Assembly (NCBI GenBank): GCA_028865845.1
Contig: JAGWJK010000373.1
Span: forward strand, 1-5,447
Source of the DNA: Rhizobiaceae bacterium
Lineage (GTDB): Bacteria; Pseudomonadota; Alphaproteobacteria; Rhizobiales; Rhizobiaceae
DNA: 5,447 bases
Direction of reading: 5' to 3'
Below are positions 1-5,447 of the stretch, in pieces. The translations under genes and the position numbers were made by a program. The stretch's first letter is position 1. Every line of letters starts with the position of its first letter. Under the pieces are notes generated by a model. It searched no databases. It was not told the origin of the DNA and worked only from the letters and a program-made list of their open reading frames with translations.

Positions 1-1
1 C

Positions 2-145
2 TTCGCCGACAAGATCGGTCCGCAATTGCAGCAATGCGCCTCCGACAACCTCTATTTCGAGGTCAGCCCCTCTGATAACATGGAGGACGCCATGAAGGCG
101 CTGTTCGTCAAGGCGGCAAACACAAATCTGCGATTGACGAACTGA
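2..145 (+). CDS. TadE/TadG-family pilus assembly protein, C-terminal end only
   Basis: The first 47 codons visible in this frame are open from the window edge to a TGA at 143-145, so this is the 3' end of a gene that starts upstream. The peptide contains LQQCAS, then LYFEVSPSDNMEDAMKALF, and ends NLRLTN. This resembles the end of the von Willebrand A-like domain of TadG-type proteins, where a cysteine-containing segment is followed by a YYFE/YFEV strand, a helix and a terminal LRL motif. TadG-type proteins are membrane-anchored components of the Flp/Tad type IVb pilus machinery, common in rhizobia. The family call comes from recalled motif similarity over a short stretch; the N-terminal membrane segment and metal-binding loop lie outside the window. 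There is no hairpin terminator directly after the stop. Confidence 0.62.
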   Translation, partial: FADKIGPQLQQCASDNLYFEVSPSDNMEDAMKALFVKAANTNLRLTN

Positions 146-237
146 AGCAGCGTCACAAAGCCTACGATCAGGAATGGCAAAATGCCTTCTATGATCGCGC
201 AGCAGCTTGTGATCTAGTGCGCCCACCCGATCCATGA
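118..237 (+). pseudogene. Possible out-of-frame gene remnant after the pilus gene
   Basis: In the frame +1 relative to the pilus gene tail, codons from about 118 to a TGA at 235-237 read as a charged, helix-like peptide: KSAIDELKQRHKAYDQEW is followed by QNAFYDRAAACDLVRPPDP. It looks like a real protein C-terminus. However, stops at 73-78 close the frame upstream and no ATG or credible start lies between them and the peptide. It may be the remnant of a gene whose front was lost, a frameshifted extension of the upstream gene, or chance. I do not recognise a family. It ends 18 bases before the GH94 start codon. Confidence 0.2.
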
Positions 238-255
238 ATCAGCGAGACACCGGCT

Positions 256-3200
256 ATGTCCTCGGAATCCAATCGTAAGTTTCAAACGCCCCGCCGCGAA
301 GAACTCGGTCTTTCCACGCTTACCAACAGCGCCGGTCTATCGGTGTCGGCGCTTCCGAACGGCACGCTGTTTTCGATCGATTTCGCCGACGACAAGGGCG
401 GCGTCATGATCAACCAGGTGCTGGGATCGCCGGTCTATGGCGGCATCGGCAGGCTGTATCTGCGCGTCGGAGGTTCGCAGCCGACGGTCGCCGAAATCGT
501 CGGTCCGAAAGCCGCCGTGCGCTTCGGCCATGACGCGACCGGCTTCTGGTGGAGCGGCGAAACCGCCGGCGTCAAGCATACGGTGGAACTGCAGCTTCAC
601 CCGAGCGAGGCCTCCTGGTTCTGGCGCGTGTCGCTCGAGAACGCCGGAAGCGCTGCCGCCTCTGTCGATCTCGTCCTGCTTCAGGATGTCGGTCTCGGCG
701 ATCGCGGCTTCCTGATGAACAGCGAAGCCTATGCCTCGCAATATATCGACCACCATATTGACGAGCATTCGACCTTCGGTTCCGTCGTGATGAACCGGCA
801 AAATCTCAAGCAGGGCGGCGGTCGCAATCCGTGGTTGGCGCAGGGTTGCCTGGAGGGCGCCGCCGCTTACGCCACCGATGCGATCCAGCTTCTGGTACCT
901 GCCCGCGGCGGCGACGCGCCCATGGTTCCCGCTTTCGGCGAAAGCCTTCCGAGCGCACGCCGCCAGCATGAAGTTGCCTGCCCGGCGATCCAGTCGAAGC
1001 CGCTGTCGCTTGCGCCGGGTGCGACCGGCACCACAAGCTTCTTCGGCCTGTTCGTCATCGACCATCCCACAGCCTCCAGCGATGCGGATCTGGCGCGGCT
1101 CGATTCACTGGCGCAATCGGCTGCCGCGCTGAAGGCAACGAATATTGCGGCGGAAGCGCCGGTTCGCAGCCTCGTGCAGGAAGCGCCTTTGTTCGTCACC
1201 GAAGCGCTGGACGAGACGGCGATCGGCCGGCTCTATCCCGAGCGCCAGCTGGAAGAGCGGGTCGACGGCAAGCTTCTGTCCTTCTTCGTGCCCGACGGCT
1301 CACTCAACCGGCACATCGTGCTGCTTGAAAAGGAACGGCTTGTCGCGCGGCGCCATGGCGCGATCGTCCGCAGCGGCCAGAACATGCTGCTCGACGACCA
1401 GACGCTGGGCGCAACCTGCTGGATGCAGGGGATTTTCGCCGCGCAGCTGACGATCGGCAACACCTCCTTCCACAAGCTCTTCTCCATCTCGCGTGATCCG
1501 TACAATCTGACGCGCGCCAGCGGCCTGCGCATCCTCGTCGATCTCGGCGAAGGCTGGCGGCTGCTCGGAGCTCCCGCCGTCTTCGATATCGGCTTGAGCG
1601 ATGCCAAATGGATCTACCGGCTTGCCGATCGCACCATCACGGTGAGCGCCATCGCCTCGGGCGACGACCCGGCGATGCAATGGAATGTCGTCGTCGATGG
1701 TGGCGCCTGCCGCTTCCTGGTCTTCGGTCATATCGTACTCGGCGAACGCGACTACGAGGCGGTCGCGAATATCGAGATCGACGAGGCCGCCAAGCAGATA
1801 TCGTTCCGCCCGCAGCCCTATTGGCTTTGGGATCGCTATCCGCACGCCGCCTATCACCTTGTCACCTCGACCCCCGACATTTTTGAAGCTATCGGCGGCG
1901 ACGAACTGCTGTACAGCGATGGCGTTGCGCGCGGTGGCCCTTTCATCGCGCTGCGGTCCCGCCCTACCCTTGATTTCAGCTTTGCCGTTACGGGATCGAT
2001 GACCGATGCCGAGGAAGGCAAGCGTCTTGCTGCGCGCTATCAGGCTAACGTGAGCAGCGAAGACATGCTTGCTCCCGCAAACGGCTTCTGGAGCCACGTG
2101 ACACGCAATCTGCGGATCGAAGGCGACGGACCTGATGTTGTCGCGCAAGCAACGATGCTGCCCTGGCTCGCCCATGATGCGATCGTGCACTTAAGCGTCC
2201 CGCACGGCCTCGAACAATATACGGGCGCAGCCTGGGGCACACGCGATGTCTGCCAGGGGCCGGTGGAATTCCTGCTTGCCTATGAACATGACGCCGAGGT
2301 GAAGCAGGTTCTCGGCACGGTATTTTCCGAGCAGTATCGTGATCGGGGCGACTGGCCGCAATGGTTCATGCTCGAGCCCTATGCCAACATCCGCGCCGGC
2401 GAAAGCCATGGCGATATCGTCGTCTGGCCGCTGAAGGCGCTGTGCGACTATATCGAGGCGACCGGTGACCTTGAGTTTCTCAAGGAGAAAGTCTCCTGGC
2501 GCGCCGACGACACCGTCGAGCGGACGCCGGAAACGGCAACGATCGCCGCGCATGTCGAAAAACTGCTGGCAACCGTTCGCAGCCGCTTCGTGCCGGGAAC
2601 GAGCCTCATCCGCTATGGAGAGGGTGACTGGAACGATTCGCTGCAGCCAGCCGATCCGCATCTGCGCGACTGGATGGTGAGCAGCTGGACCGTCTCGCTG
2701 CTTTACGAACAAGTGGTGCGCTATGCGGCGATCCTGAAGCGCGTCGGTGAAAACGGGGAGGCGGAAACGCTTGAAGCAACCGCAGCCTCGATGCGCAGCG
2801 ATTTCAACCGCCTGCTGATGCGCGACGGCATCGTCGCCGGTTACGGCGTCTTCGACCCCAGCCATGACGGCGTCGAGTTGCTGCTGCATCCCGCCGATAC
2901 CCGCACCGGACTTCACTATTCGCTGATCGCGATGACTCAGCCGATGATTGGGGGACTGTTTACAGCGGAGCAGCGGCACGACCACATGAAGCTGATCCGC
3001 GAGAACCTGTTGTTCCCCGACGGCGTGCGCCTGATGGAAAAGCCGGCCACTTATGCCGGCGGCCCGGAAACGCTGTTCCGCCGCGCGGAATCCTCGTCCT
3101 TCTTCGGCCGCGAAATCGGGCTGATGTATGTGCATGCGCATCTGCGCTATTGCGAGGCGCTGGCACTGGACGATGATGCCGAGGGCGTATGGAGCGGGCT

Positions 3201-3510
3201 GGCGCTCGCCAACCCGATCTCCGTCAGCGACCGGCTGGAACACGCGACGCTGCGTCAGCGTAACACTTATTTCAGCAGCAGCGACGCGGCCTTCCAGGAC
3301 CGTTATCACGCATCAGCCGATTGGGGACGCGTCAAAGCGGGCAATATCGATGTCGACGGCGGCTGGCGCATCTATTCGAGCGGACCGGGCCTCTACACCA
3401 AGGGTCTGCTCAGCAACGTCTTCGGCTTCAAGCGCCATTTCGGAGAGCGCGTGCGCAAGCCGTTATTGCCAGCATCGGTGACCATCTCCGAGGTCAAGCT
3501 CGACCTCTGA
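256..3510 (+). CDS. GH94 glycoside phosphorylase, probable 1,2-beta-oligoglucan phosphorylase
   Basis: A complete 1084-residue protein without a signal peptide or membrane segment, so probably cytoplasmic. GH94 enzymes split beta-glucosides with phosphate, releasing alpha-glucose 1-phosphate. The N-terminal part (about 20-300) looks like a beta-sandwich, with NSAGLS near residue 24, YIDHHI at 163-168 and NPWL at 191-194; a second beta-rich region runs to about 590. The (alpha/alpha)6 barrel (about 600-1000) carries WGTRDVCQGP (660-669), SHGDIVVWPL (717-726) and YGEGDWNDS (787-795). By family analogy D794 is the general acid. Later motifs are FGREIGLMYVHAHLRY (950-965) and YSSGPGLY (1040-1047). 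Length and these motifs fit the roughly 1,100-residue 1,2-beta-oligoglucan phosphorylases better than cellobiose phosphorylase (about 800) or the GH94 domain of NdvB, which is fused to a membrane glycosyltransferase. The ATG is the only good in-frame start after a stop at 235-237; its Shine-Dalgarno sequence is weak (AGCGAG at 241-246). Family call is firm; substrate is inferred. Confidence 0.88.
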   Translation: MSSESNRKFQTPRREELGLSTLTNSAGLSVSALPNGTLFSIDFADDKGGVMINQVLGSPVYGGIGRLYLRVGGSQPTVAEIVGPKAAVRFGHDATGFWWSGETAGVKHTVELQLHPSEASWFWRVSLENAGSAAASVDLVLLQDVGLGDRGFLMNSEAYASQYIDHHIDEHSTFGSVVMNRQNLKQGGGRNPWLAQGCLEGAAAYATDAIQLLVPARGGDAPMVPAFGESLPSARRQHEVACPAIQSKPLSLAPGATGTTSFFGLFVIDHPTASSDADLARLDSLAQSAAALKATNIAAEAPVRSLVQEAPLFVTEALDETAIGRLYPERQLEERVDGKLLSFFVPDGSLNRHIVLLEKERLVARRHGAIVRSGQNMLLDDQTLGATCWMQGIFAAQLTIGNTSFHKLFSISRDPYNLTRASGLRILVDLGEGWRLLGAPAVFDIGLSDAKWIYRLADRTITVSAIASGDDPAMQWNVVVDGGACRFLVFGHIVLGERDYEAVANIEIDEAAKQISFRPQPYWLWDRYPHAAYHLVTSTPDIFEAIGGDELLYSDGVARGGPFIALRSRPTLDFSFAVTGSMTDAEEGKRLAARYQANVSSEDMLAPANGFWSHVTRNLRIEGDGPDVVAQATMLPWLAHDAIVHLSVPHGLEQYTGAAWGTRDVCQGPVEFLLAYEHDAEVKQVLGTVFSEQYRDRGDWPQWFMLEPYANIRAGESHGDIVVWPLKALCDYIEATGDLEFLKEKVSWRADDTVERTPETATIAAHVEKLLATVRSRFVPGTSLIRYGEGDWNDSLQPADPHLRDWMVSSWTVSLLYEQVVRYAAILKRVGENGEAETLEATAASMRSDFNRLLMRDGIVAGYGVFDPSHDGVELLLHPADTRTGLHYSLIAMTQPMIGGLFTAEQRHDHMKLIRENLLFPDGVRLMEKPATYAGGPETLFRRAESSSFFGREIGLMYVHAHLRYCEALALDDDAEGVWSGLALANPISVSDRLEHATLRQRNTYFSSSDAAFQDRYHASADWGRVKAGNIDVDGGWRIYSSGPGLYTKGLLSNVFGFKRHFGERVRKPLLPASVTISEVKLDL

Positions 3511-3518
3511 TACCACTG

Positions 3519-3553
3519 CATTCGAAGCGGAAATCGAGGTTCCGCTTCGAATG
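3519..3553 (+). terminator. Perfect 14-bp hairpin after the GH94 gene
   Basis: The arms CATTCGAAGCGGAA (3519-3532) and TTCCGCTTCGAATG (3540-3553) are exact reverse complements with a 7-base loop, and the hairpin starts 8 bases after the GH94 stop codon. Position and stability suggest a transcription terminator or a 3'-end stabiliser. There is no T-run after the right arm (ACTTGCG follows), so it is not a textbook intrinsic terminator. The last three stem bases, ATG at 3551-3553, do not begin a credible gene. Confidence 0.6.
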
Positions 3554-3596
3554 ACTTGCGATCTGGCTTCACCAAGCTCCCCTGCCGCGGGGCTCC

Positions 3597-3615
3597 GGGC
3601 CGGATGCTCCGGCCC
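3597..3615. repeat. GC-rich inverted repeat, 8-bp stem
   Basis: GGGCCGGA (3597-3604) and TCCGGCCC (3608-3615) form a perfect stem around the 3-base loop TGC. CC at 3595-3596 can also pair with GG at 3618-3619 across a two-base bulge. It lies between the GH94-proximal hairpin and the DUF2161 gene. It could be a second terminator element or part of the DUF2161 leader. No T-run follows. Confidence 0.4.
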
Positions 3616-3620
3616 CCGGC

Positions 3621-3697
3621 AATCACACCTTTATCGACCTTTTGGTAGGGCGAATCGCGTAGACAGCGGTTTGTCCATCGACGCAAAGGGTGTGATT
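3621..3697 (+). promoter_or_regulatory. Long-range inverted repeat covering the DUF2161 ribosome binding site
   Basis: AATCACACC (3621-3629) is the exact complement of GGTGTGATT (3689-3697). The pairing continues as TTT (3630-3632) with AAA (3685-3687) if G3688 is bulged out. The right arm contains the Shine-Dalgarno sequence AAAGGG (3685-3690) and the first base of the TTG start codon at 3697. If the leader RNA begins upstream of 3621, this stem would hide the ribosome binding site. As DNA it could instead be a pair of operator half-sites about 52 bp apart. The complementarity is seen directly; the regulatory role is inferred. I see no convincing -35/-10 pair in 3554-3696. Confidence 0.35.
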
Positions 3698-4386
3698 TGG
3701 AGACGGCGCTCTATCTTCCGGTCAAGAATTTCCTCGAGACCGCCGGCTATGTGGTGAAGGGCGAGATCGGCAATTGCGATCTGGTCGGCGTCCGCGAGGA
3801 CGAGCCGCAACTCGTCGTCATCTGCGAGCTGAAACTGACCTTCAATCTCGAACTGGTGCTGCAGGCGGTCGATCGCGCGGCCGCGAGCGACGAGGTCTGG
3901 ATCGCCGCGCGCGTCTCCGCCAAAGGCAAGGGACGGGAAAGCGACCGCCGTTTCCGCGATCTTTGCCGTCGTCTCGGCTTCGGCATGCTGGGTGTCTCCG
4001 ACAGCGGCATCGTCGACGTGATCGTCAGCCCCGTTGCCCCGATGCCGCGCAAGAATGCCCGTCGCCGGGTGCGCCTCGTCGAGGAACATCGGCGCCGAAA
4101 AGGCGATCCGGTGCTTGGCGGCAGCACGCGGTCGCCGATCATGACAGCCTACCGCCAGCAGGCGCTCGCCTGCGCCGCAGCACTTCGCACTGGCCAACAG
4201 CGCCCGAAAGATATCCGGGCCGCGGCTCCCAATGCTGCCAAGATCCTGCTCCACAATGTCTATGGCTGGTTCGAGCGTGTCGATCGCGGCGTCTATGCCT
4301 TAACGGCTCTCGGCATTCAGGCCCTTGAACGCTGGCCACAAGTGGCGCCAAGCGATGTCGAAGTAAGCGTTGCGAAAACAGAATGA
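3697..4386 (+). CDS. DUF2161 protein, putative PD-(D/E)XK phosphodiesterase
   Basis: A 229-residue protein matching the DUF2161 family, which has been classed as a putative PD-(D/E)XK nuclease-like phosphodiesterase with no known role. The start is a TTG: the frame is closed by TAG at 3646-3648, there is no in-frame ATG or GTG before the conserved N-terminus, and AAAGGG sits six bases upstream. The N-terminal half carries the nuclease-type core: GEIGNCDLV with D28, then VVICELKL giving E44-x-K46; E14 or E23 may supply the fourth position. A basic stretch follows (about 115-135, including RRR and HRRRKGD). The C-terminal part, TAYRQQAL (150-157) then residues about 165-220 with NVYGWFERVDRGVYALT, looks like a winged-helix DNA-binding module. 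There is no signal peptide, so it is probably cytoplasmic. It has no partner gene here and is flanked by intergenic gaps, so it is probably monocistronic. Substrate unknown. Confidence 0.85.
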   Translation: METALYLPVKNFLETAGYVVKGEIGNCDLVGVREDEPQLVVICELKLTFNLELVLQAVDRAAASDEVWIAARVSAKGKGRESDRRFRDLCRRLGFGMLGVSDSGIVDVIVSPVAPMPRKNARRRVRLVEEHRRRKGDPVLGGSTRSPIMTAYRQQALACAAALRTGQQRPKDIRAAAPNAAKILLHNVYGWFERVDRGVYALTALGIQALERWPQVAPSDVEVSVAKTE

Positions 4387-4499
4387 TGGAGCAGCCGCGT
4401 TCGCTCCCGCGCGCCTATGTATCGGCGAAACGCCAATTGTGGCTTTTCATGCAAAAGCTCCGCTTCCACAACATTAAATTCCAGTAATATCTTACCGAA

Positions 4500-4528
4500 T
4501 TGCAATATTAACATGATCAATATTTAAT
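4500..4528 (+). promoter_or_regulatory. Candidate housekeeping-sigma promoter for degP
   Basis: TTGCAA (4500-4505) and TTTAAT (4523-4528) are separated by 17 bases, matching the sigma-70-type consensus at four of six and five of six positions. The site lies in the most A+T-rich part of the region and would give a leader of roughly 180 bases before the degP ATG. In A+T-rich DNA such matches occur by chance. I did not see a GGAAC-type extracytoplasmic-function promoter or a clear heat-shock sigma-32-type promoter, which would also be plausible for degP. Confidence 0.3.
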
Positions 4529-4581
4529 TTGTAAAAGTCCCAACGCAGATCATATTAATACCTAGCGCCAATTCTTATTTC

Positions 4582-4627
4582 TACTGCACTCGCTGCAGTA
4601 ATTTCGCGAGATAAAAGCTCTGCGAAA
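4582..4627 (+). promoter_or_regulatory. Overlapping alternative hairpins in the probable degP leader
   Basis: Three stems can form here. TACTGCA (4582-4588) pairs with TGCAGTA (4594-4600) around a five-base loop. The loop plus its flank, CTCGC (4589-4593), can instead pair with GCGAG (4606-4610). TTTCGCGAG (4602-4610) can pair with CTCTGCGAAA (4618-4627) with one bulged T. The middle pairing excludes the other two, the arrangement expected of a switching leader. The pairings are seen in the sequence; a regulatory role is inferred, and the stems are short. Confidence 0.25.
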
Positions 4628-4630
4628 GAA

Positions 4631-4705
4631 ATGGACGCGGTATTTCATTGGATGCCCGGTCTCGGACATGGGCCCATGACGCTATCAACGCCAACGATCT
4701 CGTAA
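4631..4705 (+). CDS. Possible 24-codon upstream ORF in the degP leader
   Basis: An ATG at 4631 opens a 24-codon frame, with further in-frame ATGs at 4652 and 4676, ending at TAA 4703-4705. The peptide begins MDAVFHWMPGLG. The stop overlaps the degP Shine-Dalgarno sequence (AAGGGA, 4704-4709), and the frame is the same as degP's, 12 bases before its ATG. Purine-rich GCGAAAGAA lies directly before the first ATG, but its spacing is poor for a ribosome binding site. It could be a leader peptide coupled to degP translation, or chance. No known family is recognised. Confidence 0.18.
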   Translation: MDAVFHWMPGLGHGPMTLSTPTIS

Positions 4706-4709
4706 GGGA
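4704..4709 (+). promoter_or_regulatory. Ribosome binding site that fixes the degP start
   Basis: AAGGGA lies eight bases before the ATG at 4718. The same frame is closed just upstream by TAA at 4703-4705, so 4718 is the first possible in-frame start, and it leads directly into a signal peptide. Confidence 0.75.
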
Positions 4710-4717
4710 CTTCTGCC

Positions 4718-5447
4718 ATGTCATCTCTTCTCCAAAAACACCGTACCGCCGCCATCGTCGGTGCAGCCATCATCGTCGGCGCAGGCGCATTGCCTTTCGC
4801 CTTCACGTCGGTAACCGTTGCATCTGCGGCCGAGCCCGCCGGCATCATCGCTCCTGCCGGCTCGTTCGCGCCGATCGTCGACGCCGACAAGCCGGCTGTC
4901 GTCACCATCACCACGACCATGAAGGCGACGGATACCAGCGCCAACACCGACGACAACGGCTCGCCGATGGACCAACAGTTCCGCCAGTTCTTCGAACAGC
5001 AGGGCATTCCGTTCCCGCACCAGGCACCTGAGCAGCATCAGGGCGGCCAGCGCGCCATGGCGCTCGGCTCCGGTTTCGTCATCAGCCAGGATGGTGTCAT
5101 CGTCACCAACAACCACGTGGTCGAGAATGCCGTCGACATCAAGGTAACGCTTGATGACGGTACCGAACTTCCGGCCAAGCTGCTCGGCGCCGACTCCAAG
5201 TCTGACCTCGCTGTTCTGAAAGTCCAGGCCCCGAAGCCGCTGGCGACTGTTGCCTGGGGTGATTCCGACAAGCTGAAGCTCGGCGACCAGATCCTCGCAA
5301 TCGGCAACCCGTTCGGCATCGGCACGACCGTGACCGCCGGCATCGTCTCGGCCCGTGGCCGCGATCTGCACGCCGGTCCGTATGACGATTTCATCCAGAT
5401 CGACGCGCCGATCAATCACGGCAATTCCGGCGGCCCGCTGGTTGACC
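4718..5447 (+). CDS. degP: DegP/HtrA-family periplasmic serine endoprotease, N-terminal part
   Basis: The first 243 codons are present and the gene continues past the window end. DegP/HtrA (Do) proteases degrade or refold damaged proteins in the periplasm and support envelope stress tolerance. The N-terminus is a Sec-type signal peptide: basic QKHR at 6-9, a hydrophobic core at about 11-29, and likely cleavage after the ASA/SAA at 35-38. A Gln/Pro/His-rich stretch (about 83-110) resembles the LA-loop region of Do-type proteases. The trypsin-like domain has the complete triad: H133 in [10 protein letters not shown]163 in SKSDLAVLK and S237 in [28 protein letters not shown] (192-211) is typical of the family. 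PDZ domains are expected beyond the window edge and cannot be confirmed, so DegP, DegQ and related Do-like members cannot be separated. The gene has its own long leader and is probably transcribed independently of the DUF2161 gene. Confidence 0.93.
   Translation, partial: MSSLLQKHRTAAIVGAAIIVGAGALPFAFTSVTVASAAEPAGIIAPAGSFAPIVDADKPAVVTITTTMKATDTSANTDDNGSPMDQQFRQFFEQQGIPFPHQAPEQHQGGQRAMALGSGFVISQDGVIVTNNHVVENAVDIKVTLDDGTELPAKLLGADSKSDLAVLKVQAPKPLATVAWGDSDKLKLGDQILAIGNPFGIGTTVTAGIVSARGRDLHAGPYDDFIQIDAPINHGNSGGPLVD

Larger units (their letters stand above)
4387..4717. other. 331-bp intergenic region upstream of degP, A+T-rich in the middle
   Basis: No convincing full-length gene lies here. The first 50 bases are GC-rich and can form only a weak hairpin after the DUF2161 stop (GGAGC 4388-4392 with GCTCC 4403-4407, ten-base loop, no T-run). 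A short palindrome, GCTTTT (4442-4447) with AAAAGC (4453-4458), follows. Positions 4501-4560 contain only 15 G or C bases in 60, in strong contrast to the coding sequence on both sides. The rest is the probable degP leader, with alternative hairpins and a small upstream ORF listed separately. Confidence 0.7.

Noticed and set aside
234..278. ATG at 234 as an alternative start for the GH94 gene
   Set aside because: It is in a different frame and stops after 14 codons at TAA 276-278, so it cannot extend the protein.
1300..2190. 296-codon open frame on the - strand inside the GH94 gene
   Set aside because: Same reason: a shadow of the GH94 codon pattern with no domain signature and no ribosome binding site or intergenic space of its own.
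2191..3309. 372-codon open frame on the - strand inside the GH94 gene
   Set aside because: It is antisense to a strongly conserved coding region, and the long GC-rich gene produces stop-poor antisense frames. The peptide has no recognisable motif.
256..3510. GH94 gene as a fragment of the cyclic glucan synthase NdvB
   Set aside because: The protein has its own complete N-terminal beta-sandwich region and barrel, and no membrane segments or glycosyltransferase motifs. Its length fits a stand-alone phosphorylase.
3631..4254. 207-codon open frame on the - strand over the DUF2161 gene
   Set aside because: Antisense to the conserved DUF2161 coding sequence; the peptide has no family features.
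4388..4407. Hairpin GGAGC/GCTCC as the DUF2161 terminator
   Set aside because: Only five base pairs with a ten-base loop and no T-run, so it is too weak to call.
4442..4458. Palindrome GCTTTT/AAAAGC as a terminator or operator
   Set aside because: A six-pair stem, mostly A-T, with no following T-run and no recognised regulator consensus; chance is likely in this A+T-rich stretch.
4648..5031. 127-codon + frame starting at TTG upstream of degP
   Set aside because: It overlaps degP in another frame, has an Arg/His-rich composition typical of frame-shifted GC-rich DNA, and has no ribosome binding site.
4721..5419. 232-codon open frame on the - strand over degP
   Set aside because: The + strand here encodes a complete HtrA catalytic triad and signal peptide, so the antisense frame is a shadow.

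Overview
The window looks like chromosomal DNA of a Rhizobium-like alphaproteobacterium. This is inferred from GC-rich coding sequence with C/G-ending codons, a TadG-type pilus protein end, a DUF2161 protein and a rhizobial-style DegP/HtrA protease. No rRNA, tRNA, CRISPR array, insertion sequence or phage gene was seen. All real genes lie on the + strand.

Layout: (1) positions 2-145 hold the 3' end of a TadE/TadG-family pilus assembly gene, followed by about 110 bp with no convincing gene but a coding-like out-of-frame tail. (2) 256-3510 encodes a complete 1084-residue cytoplasmic GH94 glycoside phosphorylase. Its length and motifs best fit the 1,2-beta-oligoglucan phosphorylase type. It ends just before a perfect 14-bp hairpin (3519-3553). 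(3) 3511-3696 is a structured intergenic region with a GC hairpin and a long-range inverted repeat whose right arm covers the ribosome binding site and first start-codon base of the next gene. (4) 3697-4386 encodes a DUF2161 putative PD-(D/E)XK phosphodiesterase that begins with TTG. (5) 4387-4717 is a 331-bp intergenic region, about 75% A+T in its middle, with a candidate promoter, alternative leader hairpins and a possible 24-codon upstream ORF. (6) 4718 to the window end is the first 243 codons of a periplasmic DegP/HtrA serine protease with its full catalytic triad; it runs off the window.

The genes do not form an obvious single pathway. The intergenic gaps and hairpins suggest they are mostly separate transcription units: pilus assembly, beta-glucan phosphorolysis, an orphan nuclease-like protein, and envelope protein quality control. 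The points most worth following up are the GH94 enzyme, which may recycle beta-1,2-glucan in a bacterium likely to make cyclic beta-1,2-glucan, and the leader structures before the DUF2161 and degP genes. No clearly new multi-gene system is visible.
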